Assembly: GCF_014201735.1 (NCBI RefSeq)
Contig: NZ_JACHFE010000006.1
Location: 124,001 to 188,000 of the forward strand
DNA length: 64,000 nt
Direction of reading: 5' to 3'
Source: Marinobacter oulmenensis
Lineage (GTDB): Bacteria; Pseudomonadota; Gammaproteobacteria; Pseudomonadales; Oleiphilaceae
Positions 43,410-51,634 of this stretch are shown here, in pieces. A program made the translations under genes and the position numbers. The stretch's first letter is position 1. The number at the start of each line of letters is the position of its first letter. The notes below the pieces were generated by a model, which saw nothing but the letters and a program-made list of their open reading frames with translations, did not search any database and was not told the DNA's origin.

Positions 43410-44705
43410 TCAGAAGCTGTGACCGGCGTCGTCCGGAGCCAGGGCCTGGATGCCCAGTTCGCGGGCGGCCTGCTCAATGGAACCGGTCTGCTCAACCAGC
43501 GCCATGATGGTGTTGTTGATGATGCGCTCACCCTTGGCGTTGCCCGGGCGGATCATAACGTCGAACGCCATCGGGTTCTGGCTGCTCTGGGCCTTGGCGC
43601 GCATGGCTTCGAGAGCTTCCATGGAGTCGTCGAGTTGCGCGTTCAGGCGGGCGTCCAGTTCCGGGTTGGACTTCTCGACCAGGTCGGACAGGGACGGGCC
43701 GGTGACCAGGGAGCCATCCACACGGCGGTAGGTGCCGGTATAGACGTTCTGGATGCCCTTGCCGTTGTAGTAGTGAGAGTTGTGGGTGTTGTCACTGAAG
43801 CAGTCGTGCTCGTCTTCATAGGAGTTGGCTTCCAGCGCTACCTTCATACGTTCGCCTGCCAGTTCGCCCAGTGACAGGGAGCCCATGCCAAACAGCATTT
43901 TCTGGATGCCGGCATCGGGATTGGCAGAAACCAGTTTGGCGCGGTAGTTGTCGCCGTTACCTTCTTCCCACTGGGCAACCATCCACTCCAGGTCGGAAAC
44001 CAGCAGGTCGGTGACTGCGTCCAGGTACTGGGCACGACGGTCGCAGTTGCCGTTGGTGCAGTCAGCGCCTCGGGCGTAGTCGGTAACCGGACGTTCACCC
44101 GCGCCCGGCTCAAAGCCGTGCAGGTCCTGGCCCCAGAGCAGGAATTCCACGGCGTGATAACCGGTGGCGACGTTGGCTTCGGAGCCGCCCACTTCGTTCA
44201 GGTCGGCCAGCAGTTGCGGGCTCAGTTCGGAAACGTCGAGGTTCTCGCCGCCGACGGTGATGCTGTCGCTGGCGATGATGTTGGCGGTGGCACCGGCATT
44301 ACCCAGTTCGTACTGGTATTCGGCGGGCTCAACATAGTCGATCAGGCCTTCATCCAGCGGCCAGGCATTCAGCTGGCCTTCCCAGTCATCAACAATGGTG
44401 TTGCCGAAACGGAATACTTCAGACTGCTGGTAGGGCACGCGGGAGGCGAGCCAGGCTTCCTTGGCCGCTGCCAGGTTGGCTTCGGTCGGGTTCTCGATCA
44501 GACGATCCGTTGCTTCGTCCAGTGCACGCGCTGTAATCAGGGCGTCTTCATAGGTGGCATGGGCCAGGTCGGCATAGTGCTCAACCACGTTGTCGCGAGT
44601 CGCGGGCTGGGTGTTCTGCGCGCTCGAAGGGGTGTTGGCACAGCCGGCGGTCAGGGCTGCAGCGATGGTCAGCGCCAGCGGAGCCGGGCGAAACAGTGCG
44701 TTCAT
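43410..44705 (-). CDS. Imelysin-family (M75) lipoprotein, first gene of the iron operon
   Basis: A 431-residue protein with signal sequence ALTIAAALTAGCAN (lipobox TAGC). The family motif G-x-H-x-x-E is intact in VATGYHAVEFLLWGQDLHGF near residue 182, and KEAWLASRVPYQQSEVFRFG near 88 is the other conserved imelysin helix. Further on, EDEHDCFSDNTHNSHYYNGK near 300 is typical of the IrpA-like group from bacteria and cyanobacteria, which responds to iron. I chose the ATG at 44705; an in-frame ATG 12 nt upstream (44717) lies behind weaker signals. Fur-like sites lie 35-150 nt upstream. It heads the order imelysin, di-heme, imelysin, DUF1513. Confidence 0.9.
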   Translation of the reverse strand: MNALFRPAPLALTIAAALTAGCANTPSSAQNTQPATRDNVVEHYADLAHATYEDALITARALDEATDRLIENPTEANLAAAKEAWLASRVPYQQSEVFRFGNTIVDDWEGQLNAWPLDEGLIDYVEPAEYQYELGNAGATANIIASDSITVGGENLDVSELSPQLLADLNEVGGSEANVATGYHAVEFLLWGQDLHGFEPGAGERPVTDYARGADCTNGNCDRRAQYLDAVTDLLVSDLEWMVAQWEEGNGDNYRAKLVSANPDAGIQKMLFGMGSLSLGELAGERMKVALEANSYEDEHDCFSDNTHNSHYYNGKGIQNVYTGTYRRVDGSLVTGPSLSDLVEKSNPELDARLNAQLDDSMEALEAMRAKAQSSQNPMAFDVMIRPGNAKGERIINNTIMALVEQTGSIEQAARELGIQALAPDDAGHSF

Positions 44706-44738
44706 TGGGAACTCCATGTCTTATCGTGTTTTTGAAAA

Positions 44739-44757
44739 CAATAAATATTATCGTTCA
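44739..44757 (-). promoter_or_regulatory. Candidate Fur box 1
   Basis: Minus-strand TGAACGATAATATTTATTG agrees with the 19-bp Fur consensus (GATAATGATAATCATTATC) at 12 positions by my hand count, including the central GATAAT. It lies 34 nt before the imelysin start. Confidence 0.5.
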
Positions 44758-44832
44758 GATTGTGTATGCCTAATCCCCACGTTGCAAGGGGTTTTTGATC
44801 TCCGACAATTCTGAACGATTCGTATTATAAAT

Positions 44833-44851
44833 TTTAATGAGAACGATTTGC
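44833..44851 (+). promoter_or_regulatory. Candidate Fur box 2
   Basis: TTTAATGAGAACGATTTGC agrees with the Fur consensus at 12 of 19 positions by my hand count. It lies about 60 nt before a small open frame on the plus strand and 130 nt before the imelysin gene on the other strand. Confidence 0.5.
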
Positions 44852-44911
44852 AAAGAGGTATCGCTGTGCTAGCTTGACTTTCGTGGTGGTGATTGCGATG
44901 GAGGAAATCCC

Positions 44912-45058
44912 ATGAGTGATTCAGTCGTTCAGCTTGCAGGCTCTTCAAGGAATGTTTTTGTGGCGTGGCAATCGTTGCGGCGGTCGGTCCAGCAGCCGCC
45001 GGCTGATCGGTCCCGGCGGCGAAAGGGACGCAGTGCTGATCTTGCACAGACCAGGTAG
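44912..45058 (+). CDS. Possible 48-residue small protein downstream of Fur box 2
   Basis: ATG at 44912 follows GGAGGAAATCCC, a near-perfect Shine-Dalgarno with good spacing, which is the main support. The frame runs 48 codons to TAG. The product MSDSVVQLAGSSRNVFVAWQ then SLRRSVQQPPADRSRRRKGR is basic and unstructured-looking, with one amphipathic helix near the start and no membrane segment. I recognise no family. It diverges from the imelysin operon across putative Fur sites, so iron control is possible. It could also be a leader or a chance frame. Confidence 0.4.
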   Translation: MSDSVVQLAGSSRNVFVAWQSLRRSVQQPPADRSRRRKGRSADLAQTR

Positions 45059-45070
45059 CTGATGCCTAAT

Positions 45071-45092
45071 GGGCTCCTGAATCCGGGAGCCC
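45071..45092 (+). promoter_or_regulatory. Hairpin covering the rlmJ ribosome-binding site
   Basis: GGGCTCC (45071-45077) pairs perfectly with GGAGCCC (45086-45092). The rlmJ ATG is at 45096, so the GGGAG Shine-Dalgarno lies in the right arm of the stem. It may also act as a weak terminator of the frame ending at 45058. Confidence 0.5.
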
Positions 45093-45095
45093 TTT

Positions 45096-45938
45096 ATGCT
45101 GAGTTATCTGCACGCCTATCACGCCGGCAATTTTGCCGACGTTCAAAAACACGCAGCCCTGACACTGGTCTACACGATGATGCAGGCCAAGTCATCGGCG
45201 ATCGCCTGCTTTGATACGCACGCAGGCAGCGCGTGCTACGACCTGACCGGAGAGCGTGCGCGCAAGACGGCGGAAGCGGACGCTGGCATTCAGCGCCTGT
45301 GGCGGGCTCGAGACGGGGTTCGGTCCGGGGACTGGGCGCCTATGTTTGCGACACTTGAGCGTCACCTCAGCCAGAACGGGGATCGACTGGCGAGCTATCC
45401 GGGGTCGCCCGCCTGGCTGGCCAGTCTGGCCCGGGCCGGTGATCCGGTGACCGCATTCGAGCTTCATCCCACCGAGAGTGATCAACTGAATCAGTGGGCA
45501 GCCAGCACTGGTGTGCGGGTACAGCGTGGCGACGGCCTCAAGGGCTGGTTAGCCGCATTACCGCCGAAGCAGCCTCGCCTGCTGACACTGGTCGACCCCT
45601 CCTACGAAATCAAAACGGACTATGACACGGTGGCCCGGACGCTTTTCAAGGCCTGGAAAAAGTGCCGGCATGGCATTGTCCTGATCTGGTATCCGGTCAT
45701 GGATTCGGGGCTGGAACGCCAACTGCTGGATTCCCTGAAGGCTGGGCCGGTTCGCAAGATTCTGAAGAGTGAAGTGAGGTTGGATGCACCGCCGGAAAGA
45801 GGCATGGTCGGTTCCGGCATGCTGGTTGTGAACCCGCCCTGGGGCTTTGACCAGCGCTTTTCGGCCATGATGGCAGATCTTGAGGGCAGTGAACGTCTTG
45901 GCCTCAGTGCCAGCATGGAGTGGCTGGTGCCGGAATGA
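45096..45938 (+). CDS. rlmJ: 23S rRNA (adenine-2030-N6)-methyltransferase
   Basis: A 280-residue SAM-dependent enzyme that methylates A2030 of 23S rRNA. MLSYLHAYHAGNFADVQKHA at the start is a strong family signature. FDTHAGSACYDL carries the SAM-binding region, LTLVDPSYEIKTDY holds the DPSY catalytic motif (residues about 168-171) of amino-methyltransferases, and MVVNPPWGFD-like LVVNPPWGFDQRF follows near the end. It stands alone. The hairpin over its ribosome site suggests translational control. Confidence 0.95.
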   Translation: MLSYLHAYHAGNFADVQKHAALTLVYTMMQAKSSAIACFDTHAGSACYDLTGERARKTAEADAGIQRLWRARDGVRSGDWAPMFATLERHLSQNGDRLASYPGSPAWLASLARAGDPVTAFELHPTESDQLNQWAASTGVRVQRGDGLKGWLAALPPKQPRLLTLVDPSYEIKTDYDTVARTLFKAWKKCRHGIVLIWYPVMDSGLERQLLDSLKAGPVRKILKSEVRLDAPPERGMVGSGMLVVNPPWGFDQRFSAMMADLEGSERLGLSASMEWLVPE

Positions 45939-45955
45939 TCCGGCAGCCAACCGGT

Positions 45956-47005
45956 TTACTCGCCGGGAATCAGATCCAATAGCTTTTGGCCGCGCTTGCC
46001 GGTGGCTTCGAGGTAGTCATCGCGGGCCGGTTGGCTCGCGCCCCGAAATGCTTCCCGCTGGGCGTCGCTCAGCCGGACCACCTGAATGTCACCGCGCTCC
46101 ACCATGATCTCCAGCCGCTGCTGGTTCAGTTCAGCTGCGATATCCCAGGCCTGCCCCGAGACATCGGCGATGGCACTTTTCAGCCACTGTTGTTGCTGCT
46201 CATCAAGTCCGCCTAGCCAGTCCGGGTTGGCAACCAGGGAGGAAATAAAGCGTGATGCCCGGGGCAGCGTCAGGTGTGACTGGACTTCGTGGAAATCCAT
46301 TTCCTCAATGGCGAAGACCGGGTTGCTTTGGCCGTCAATACGGTGCAGTTGAAGATCGCTGTAGACCTGTGAATAGGGCGTCTGTACCGGATCCGCGCCA
46401 TAGGCACGGAGCGTGGAGGCCGCGATATCGGAGGTCATGGTGCGTATTTTCAGGCCCTCAAAGTCCGCCGGGGTCGTCAGGGGTTTGTTGGCGGTCCAGG
46501 CCATCCAGCCTTCCTGGACGAAGCCCATCAGTTGCAGTCCTGCGGACTTATAGGCAGGCCTGAAGGCGGCCAGAAGGTCCGGGCTGTAAAGCCATTCACG
46601 GGTGACCTCGGGTTCAGCCGGAAGCATAAAGTGCAGGTTGAACAGACCGGTTTCCGGGACCGAGTCCGCCAGGTGCCCGGGAGATGCGAAAGCCAGGTTG
46701 ACCGAGCCATTGCGGGTCAGTTCCGTGAGCTGGGTGGACGTGCCCAGCGAGCCATAAGGGAAGACTTCCACCACAATGTCCCCGTCCGATACGGTTTCAA
46801 TCTTTTCTTTCAGAGCCTGAGCGTAGGCATGCTGGACGCTGCCCTCGATTTCCTCAAGCGCAAACCGCCAGGTCACCGGGTGCTCGCCGTCACCGGACGC
46901 CTGCGTGCTACCCCCTGTATTCTCCCTGGGTGACTCACCGCAGCCGGTCAGCAACACCGAGAGTGCCAGAAGCAGGCTGGTCAGGGAATGGCGGGGGATG
47001 GGCAT
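45956..47005 (-). CDS. TRAP-transporter DctP-type binding lipoprotein (orphan)
   Basis: A 349-residue periplasmic binding protein with signal sequence LLLALSVLLTGCGES (lipobox LTGC). GYFPYGSLG-like VEVFPYGSLGTSTQLTELTR, then WTANKPLTTPADFEGLKIRT with the conserved arginine that binds the substrate carboxylate, are DctP features. TRAP receptors work with DctQ and DctM membrane subunits; neither is in the neighbourhood on either side, so it must pair with subunits encoded elsewhere. Ligand probably an organic acid. Confidence 0.88.
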   Translation of the reverse strand: MPIPRHSLTSLLLALSVLLTGCGESPRENTGGSTQASGDGEHPVTWRFALEEIEGSVQHAYAQALKEKIETVSDGDIVVEVFPYGSLGTSTQLTELTRNGSVNLAFASPGHLADSVPETGLFNLHFMLPAEPEVTREWLYSPDLLAAFRPAYKSAGLQLMGFVQEGWMAWTANKPLTTPADFEGLKIRTMTSDIAASTLRAYGADPVQTPYSQVYSDLQLHRIDGQSNPVFAIEEMDFHEVQSHLTLPRASRFISSLVANPDWLGGLDEQQQQWLKSAIADVSGQAWDIAAELNQQRLEIMVERGDIQVVRLSDAQREAFRGASQPARDDYLEATGKRGQKLLDLIPGE

Positions 47006-47206
47006 GGGTGGTTCGGCTCCGGTTGTTCAGGCTCAGGGCCCGGGTCAGTTTTTTGTAGTGCAACGTTACCACAACCAGGGCCGCAGAAAATGCCCCGGGT
47101 TTTCCGCAACTTCGGAGGTCGTGACGGCCGCGCCGGGGAATGACAGGATGATCCGGCCATGGCAGTCTGTTGTCCTTTTTCGGGAACGCCACAACGGGGC
47201 AGATGC

Positions 47207-48112
47207 ATGACCAACCAGAAGCAGGCAATGATGTACGGGCTCGCTACTGTGCTGCTGTGGTCCACGGTAGCCACAGCATTCAAGCTGGCGCTGGCGGATC
47301 TGGCGCCGGTGCAGATGCTGCTGATCGCCTGTCTGGCTTCGGTGGTGGTGATGGCAACGATTCTGGTGGCGCAGGGGCGCTGGCACCTGGTATTCCGGTT
47401 GAGTCGACGCCAGTACCTGCAGTCCCTCGGTATGGGGTTGATCAATCCCTGCCTCTACTACTTCCTGCTGTTCGGTGCCTTCGACCGTTTGCCGGCCCAG
47501 GAGGCCCAGCCCCTTAACTATACCTGGGCACTGGTGCTTGCCTATCTGTCAGTGCCCTTCCTGGGCCAGAGACTGCGGCGCATCGATATTCTGGCGGGCC
47601 TCGTGTGCTATGCCGGTGTGGTGGTGATTGCCACTCGCGGGGCGGTTACCAGTCTGGACTTTTCCGATCCCCTCGGGGTTTCCCTGGCGCTGGGCAGTAC
47701 GCTGGTCTGGGCCAGTTACTGGATTATCGCCACCCGGGACAGTCGTGATCCGGTAGTTGGTCTGTTTCTGAACTTTCTGTGTGGTCTGCCCTTTATTGCC
47801 GTGGCCTGCTGGTACACCGCCGGCCTGGACTTTCCGGTCGGGGGTTCTCTGGCCGCGGCCGTTTATGTCGGTGTGTTCGAGATGGGCGTGGCGTTTGTGC
47901 TCTGGTCCCAGGCGATGAAGAAGGCGGAGAACACCTCGAAGGTGAGCAACCTGATTTTCATTTCACCGTTTCTGTCGCTGGTGTTCATTTACTTCATCCT
48001 CGGTGAGGTCATCCTGCCCTCCACTTACGTCGGGCTGGTATTGATCATCGGCGGGCTCTGGCTTCAACAAAGGAAAGTCCGTGCCCGGGAACAGGCGCTG
48101 GAGCATGGCTGA
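47207..48112 (+). CDS. DMT-superfamily (EamA) transporter
   Basis: A 301-residue inner-membrane protein with ten helices made of two EamA repeats; the first starts [20 protein letters not shown] and the second [20 protein letters not shown]. EamA proteins export or import metabolites such as amino acids. Between the repeats and at residues about 254-262 the loop [17 protein letters not shown] is the conserved end-of-repeat motif. The gene end overlaps the GIY-YIG gene by 8 bases. Substrate unknown. Confidence 0.88.
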   Translation: MTNQKQAMMYGLATVLLWSTVATAFKLALADLAPVQMLLIACLASVVVMATILVAQGRWHLVFRLSRRQYLQSLGMGLINPCLYYFLLFGAFDRLPAQEAQPLNYTWALVLAYLSVPFLGQRLRRIDILAGLVCYAGVVVIATRGAVTSLDFSDPLGVSLALGSTLVWASYWIIATRDSRDPVVGLFLNFLCGLPFIAVACWYTAGLDFPVGGSLAAAVYVGVFEMGVAFVLWSQAMKKAENTSKVSNLIFISPFLSLVFIYFILGEVILPSTYVGLVLIIGGLWLQQRKVRAREQALEHG

Positions 48113-48383
48113 TAACTGGCACCTGTACCTGATCCGGACCGCGTCCGGCAGTCTGTATACCGGTATAACCACCGATGTCCAGCGCCGGTTTGCCGAGCAC
48201 CAGGCTGGCGCTCCCAGAGGTGCGCGTAGCCTGAGGGGGAAAGGCCCGCTGACCCTGGTGTTCCACGTGCCCGTGGGTGAGCGCAGTCGCGCGCTCAGTC
48301 TGGAGTGGCGTGTCAAACGCTGGCCAAGGGCGCGAAAGGAAGCCCTGGTTACAGGAACCGTGAGCCTGCCCGAAGAATGTTAG
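48105..48383 (+). CDS. GIY-YIG nuclease-domain protein, YhbQ/UPF0213-like
   Basis: A 92-residue single-domain protein. [20 protein letters not shown] contains the GIY-YIG core in its variant LYLIR/YTGI form, followed by the conserved arginine stretch VQRRFAEHQ and by [17 protein letters not shown]. Length equals the family's. Members cut or bind branched or single-stranded nucleic acids. The ATG at 48105 lies inside the DMT gene. I prefer it to an upstream GTG (48081), which would add residues outside the family fold. Confidence 0.88.
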   Translation: MADNWHLYLIRTASGSLYTGITTDVQRRFAEHQAGAPRGARSLRGKGPLTLVFHVPVGERSRALSLEWRVKRWPRARKEALVTGTVSLPEEC

Positions 48384-48438
48384 TATGCTCGTATCAGGCA
48401 TCCTGATCACTTGACGCTTTAAACAGGGATCCGACTCC

Positions 48439-49428
48439 GTGTACTGGAAAACCGATAACCCCGAAATACCGCAATGGGACCGCCATTCACTGCTCCAGTC
48501 CATGGCACCGTTCGAGCCCGAGGAAAGCCGGGAACTGGGCGCCCAAATGCGCGCCTACTGCCGCTACTATGGCCTGGACCTCTGGGAGGACTACCCGGAG
48601 GTGGCGTACCACCAGGGGTATGTCGGCATCGATGGCCACGAGGTCATGGTGCACTACTACCGTCTCCCGGAAGCCTCGCCGGCACGGGGAACTGTCTTCA
48701 TTCTGCACGGATACTTTGATCACGTTGGCCTGTACACTCAACTGGTTGAACGGTGTCTGGGCGCCGGATTCGATGTGCTGACCTATGATCAGCCCGGCCA
48801 TGGTCTTTCCAGTGGCACACCGGCTGCCATCGGCAGCTTTCTGGAATACCAGGCGGTGCTGACCGGGGTGATGGCGGCTGCCAGAAACCGGGTACGCGGG
48901 CCCTGGTTTGCCGTGGGCCAGAGTACGGGAGGCGCGATCCTGATTGATTATCTGCTTTCCAACCACCATAACCGGGAAACCTCGGATTTTGAGCGCGTGG
49001 TTCTGCTGGCGCCACTGATACGACCAGCCGGTTGGCTTGGGGCCAAGGTGCTGCACAGCCTGTTTGGTTCGTTCCTGACCCGCTGGCGGCGGGTATTTGC
49101 GGAGAATAGTGGTAATTCGCGTTTTCTGCGTTTTCTGCGGGATCATGATCCATTGCAGGCCCGGGCCGTACATGTGGACTGGGTTACCGCATTACGCCAG
49201 TGGGTGCCGCACATTGAGTCGGCCCGGCCGGTGGATTTTCCGGTCACGGTGGTTCAGGGCGAAAAGGACATGACCGTGGACTGGCAACACAACCTGCGGA
49301 TCATCCGGAACAAGTTCTCAGGTGTGACCGAAAAACGCCTGCCGGAAGGACGTCATCATCTGGTGAACGAAACCAGGGATTTACAGGCATCGGTGTTCAG
49401 TACCATTATTAAAACATTCTCGGAATGA
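48439..49428 (+). CDS. Alpha/beta hydrolase, monoacylglycerol lipase/lysophospholipase-like
   Basis: A 329-residue serine hydrolase. The oxyanion-side motif FILHGYFDHVGLY is near residue 88, the nucleophile S162 lies in FAVGQSTGGAILIDYLL, an aspartate in GEKDMTVDW near 275 and a histidine in GRHHLVNE near 300 complete the triad. Such enzymes cleave ester bonds in monoacylglycerols or lysophospholipids. It starts with GTG; no partner gene is obvious. A 9-bp hairpin (49431-49459) follows the stop. Confidence 0.88.
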   Translation: MYWKTDNPEIPQWDRHSLLQSMAPFEPEESRELGAQMRAYCRYYGLDLWEDYPEVAYHQGYVGIDGHEVMVHYYRLPEASPARGTVFILHGYFDHVGLYTQLVERCLGAGFDVLTYDQPGHGLSSGTPAAIGSFLEYQAVLTGVMAAARNRVRGPWFAVGQSTGGAILIDYLLSNHHNRETSDFERVVLLAPLIRPAGWLGAKVLHSLFGSFLTRWRRVFAENSGNSRFLRFLRDHDPLQARAVHVDWVTALRQWVPHIESARPVDFPVTVVQGEKDMTVDWQHNLRIIRNKFSGVTEKRLPEGRHHLVNETRDLQASVFSTIIKTFSE

Positions 49429-49430
49429 AC

Positions 49431-49459
49431 ACAGGGCGGGCAAAGGTTTTCCGCCCTGT
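49431..49459 (+). terminator. Hairpin after the hydrolase gene
   Basis: ACAGGGCGG (49431-49439) pairs with CCGCCCTGT (49451-49459) around an 11-nt loop. No T-run follows, so termination is uncertain. Confidence 0.45.
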
Positions 49460-49483
49460 CATTACCCAGTCAGGAGAAGTGTC

Positions 49484-50143
49484 TTGAAAAAAACGATCCT
49501 CGCATTTTCATTGGCCGCTGTGACCCTCAGCGGTTGTATGACCTACGATCCCTATACCGGCGAAGAGAAAGTCTCCAATGCCACCACAGGCAGCATTATC
49601 GGAGCCATCGGCGGGGCGGCGGTTGGCGCAGCCACGTCCAGCAAAAAGGACCGGGGCAAGGGCGCCCTCATCGGTGCCGCCGGTGGTGCGGCCGTCGGGG
49701 GTGGCATTGGTTACTACATGGATCGCCAGGAAGCACAGCTTCGCCGGCAGCTTGAAGGCAGTGGCGTACGGGTGATCCGCAACGGCAACCAGATCGAGCT
49801 GGTCATGCCCGGTAACATTACCTTCGACACCGACCAGTCCAATATCCGCTCCGGATTTGTGGACACGCTGGAATCGGTGGCGCTGGTACTCAAGGAATTT
49901 GACCAGACCACCATCCAGATTGAGGGGCATACCGACAGTACCGGTGGCGACAGCTACAACCAGATGCTCAGTGAGCGCCGTGCCTCGTCGGTCCGGGATT
50001 TTCTGCTCAATCGCGGTATCGAGCCGCGCCGGACCCGGGCTGTGGGTTACGGTGAGCGCTACCCGATCGCCACCAACAACACGGCTGCCGGCCGCGAGCA
50101 GAACCGCCGGGTCGAGCTGACGCTGGTGCCGATGCAGCAGTAG
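49484..50143 (+). CDS. OmpA-family lipoprotein (YiaD-like)
   Basis: A 219-residue outer-membrane lipoprotein with signal KKTILAFSLAAVTLSGCMT (lipobox LSGC). It is followed by glycine-zipper helices (GSIIGAIGGAAVGAA, then ALIGAAGGAAVGGGIGYYMD) that insert into or lie on the membrane. From about residue 105 the OmpA peptidoglycan-binding domain follows: ITFDTDQSNIR, IEGHTDSTGGDSYNQMLSER and NRRVEL. It starts at the rare TTG, well placed behind CAGGAG. Known relatives include YiaD, which suppresses assembly defects. A terminator follows. Confidence 0.92.
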   Translation: MKKTILAFSLAAVTLSGCMTYDPYTGEEKVSNATTGSIIGAIGGAAVGAATSSKKDRGKGALIGAAGGAAVGGGIGYYMDRQEAQLRRQLEGSGVRVIRNGNQIELVMPGNITFDTDQSNIRSGFVDTLESVALVLKEFDQTTIQIEGHTDSTGGDSYNQMLSERRASSVRDFLLNRGIEPRRTRAVGYGERYPIATNNTAAGREQNRRVELTLVPMQQ

Positions 50144-50163
50144 TCGCCGGCTTACCGGCAAAG

Positions 50164-50198
50164 AAAAACCCCGGAGGCGAATGCCTGCGGGGTTTTTT
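50164..50198. terminator. Bidirectional terminator after the OmpA lipoprotein and serA
   Basis: ACCCCG(G)AGGC, loop GAAT, GCCT(G)CGGGGT with one mismatch, an A-run before and a T-run after (50193-50198). It lies between converging genes. Confidence 0.85.
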
Positions 50199-50215
50199 GT
50201 GGCGACTGAGCAGGC

Positions 50216-51445
50216 TCAGAACAGTACGCGGCAACGGATGGTGCCTTTCACCTGGCGCAGTTTTTCCAGCGCCAGCTCGCCGTAGGCCTTGTCCACATCC
50301 ACCACGACATAGCCAATGTCTTCCTTGGTCTGCAGGTACTGGCCGCAGACGTTGATGGCGTTTTCGGAGAACACCTGGTTGATCTCGGACATCACGCCCG
50401 GAATGTTCTCGTGAATGTGCAGCAGGCGATGCTGGTTGGGGTGCGACGGCAGCGCCACTTCCGGGAAGTTGACGGAGGACACTGACGTGCCGTTGTCGCT
50501 GTACATGGCCAGCTTTTCGGCCACTTCACGGCCGATGTTTTCCTGGGCTTCCATGGTGGAGCCGCCCACGTGCGGGGTCAGGATGCAGTTGTCGAATTCC
50601 CGCAGCGGCGAGACGAACTCTTCGTCATTGGACTTGGGTTCCACCGGAAAAACGTCCACAGCCGCTCCCAGAAGCTTGCCGGAGCGCAGGACGTCGGCCA
50701 GGGCATCGATGTCCACCACGGTGCCTCGGGAGGCATTCATGAAGATGCTACCCGGTTTCATCTGGGCAAACTGCTCGGCCTTGAACATGTAGCGGGTTGC
50801 CGGAGTTTCCGGCACATGCAGGGAAACGACATCGGCGATGTTCAGAAGCTCCTGCATGGTGCCCACCTGGGTGGCATTACCAATGGAGAGCTTGGAGACC
50901 ACGTCGTAGTAGAAGACTTCCATACCCAGGGCCTCGGCCAGCACGCTGAACTGGGTGCCGATGTTGCCGTAGCCGATGATGCCCAGTTTCTTGCCGCGGA
51001 TTTCGAAGCTGTTCTTGGCGGATTTCTGCCATTGGCCGTTGTGGGCCTTGGCGTTTTTCTCCGGTACGCCCCTGAGCAGCAGGATGGCCTGTGCCAGCAC
51101 CAGTTCCGCAACCGAGCGGGTATTGGAGAAGGGCGCATTGAAGACCGCAATGCCACGACGGGTGGCAGCCTGAAGATCCACCTGATTGGTGCCGATGCAG
51201 AAGCAACCCACGGCAACCAGCTTTTGGGCGGCATCGAACACCTTCTCGGTGAGCTGGGTGCGTGAGCGAATGCCGATGAAATGCGCATCGGCGATTTTCT
51301 CGATCAGCTCTTCCTCGCCCAGGGAATGGGTCAGGTATTCGATGTTGGTGTAGCCTGCAGCGTTCAGGGTATCAACGGCGGTTTGATGCACGCCTTCCAG
51401 CAGCAGGATCCGGATCTTGCTCTTCTCAAGAGACGTATTCGACAT
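50216..51445 (-). CDS. serA: D-3-phosphoglycerate dehydrogenase
   Basis: A 409-residue NAD-dependent enzyme that makes 3-phosphohydroxypyruvate in serine synthesis and can reduce 2-oxoglutarate to D-2-hydroxyglutarate. It has the substrate domain (IRSRTQLTEKVFDAA, KLVAVGCFCIGTNQVDL), the Rossmann motif GIIGYGNIGTQFSVLAEALG, the catalytic arginine in MNASRGTVVDI and histidine in LTPHVGGSTMEAQ, and a C-terminal ACT domain (LHIHENIPGVMSEINQVF) that senses serine. I chose the ATG at 51445 because it gives the E. coli length. It diverges from the D-2-hydroxyglutarate dehydrogenase gene. Confidence 0.96.
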   Translation of the reverse strand: MSNTSLEKSKIRILLLEGVHQTAVDTLNAAGYTNIEYLTHSLGEEELIEKIADAHFIGIRSRTQLTEKVFDAAQKLVAVGCFCIGTNQVDLQAATRRGIAVFNAPFSNTRSVAELVLAQAILLLRGVPEKNAKAHNGQWQKSAKNSFEIRGKKLGIIGYGNIGTQFSVLAEALGMEVFYYDVVSKLSIGNATQVGTMQELLNIADVVSLHVPETPATRYMFKAEQFAQMKPGSIFMNASRGTVVDIDALADVLRSGKLLGAAVDVFPVEPKSNDEEFVSPLREFDNCILTPHVGGSTMEAQENIGREVAEKLAMYSDNGTSVSSVNFPEVALPSHPNQHRLLHIHENIPGVMSEINQVFSENAINVCGQYLQTKEDIGYVVVDVDKAYGELALEKLRQVKGTIRCRVLF

Positions 51446-51634
51446 GGGCTTGCTTCCGAACCTTTTGTCACATGAAATGACCTGAAACCGGGATCTGAAG
51501 GCCCGGCTCACAGAACAGGGGCGGTATGATACCATAAACGCCGACTTTCACAGTGTGCCGGTTTACCTGGATCAATCGCCGATCCGACCGCCCTGCCGGG
51601 CGCCGGCCTAACCCCGACGAGACTGACTGATTTC

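Larger units (their letters stand above)
44706..44911. other. AT-rich control region of the iron locus with Fur-like sites
   Basis: Part of a 390-bp interval between two divergent genes. GAACGAT occurs three times (minus at 44750-44756 region, plus near 44813 and 44841). ATCGTTCAGA (44750-44759) and TCTGAACGAT (44810-44819) are a perfect 10-bp inverted repeat 50 nt apart. Composition is sharply more AT-rich than the surrounding genes. Confidence 0.55.
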
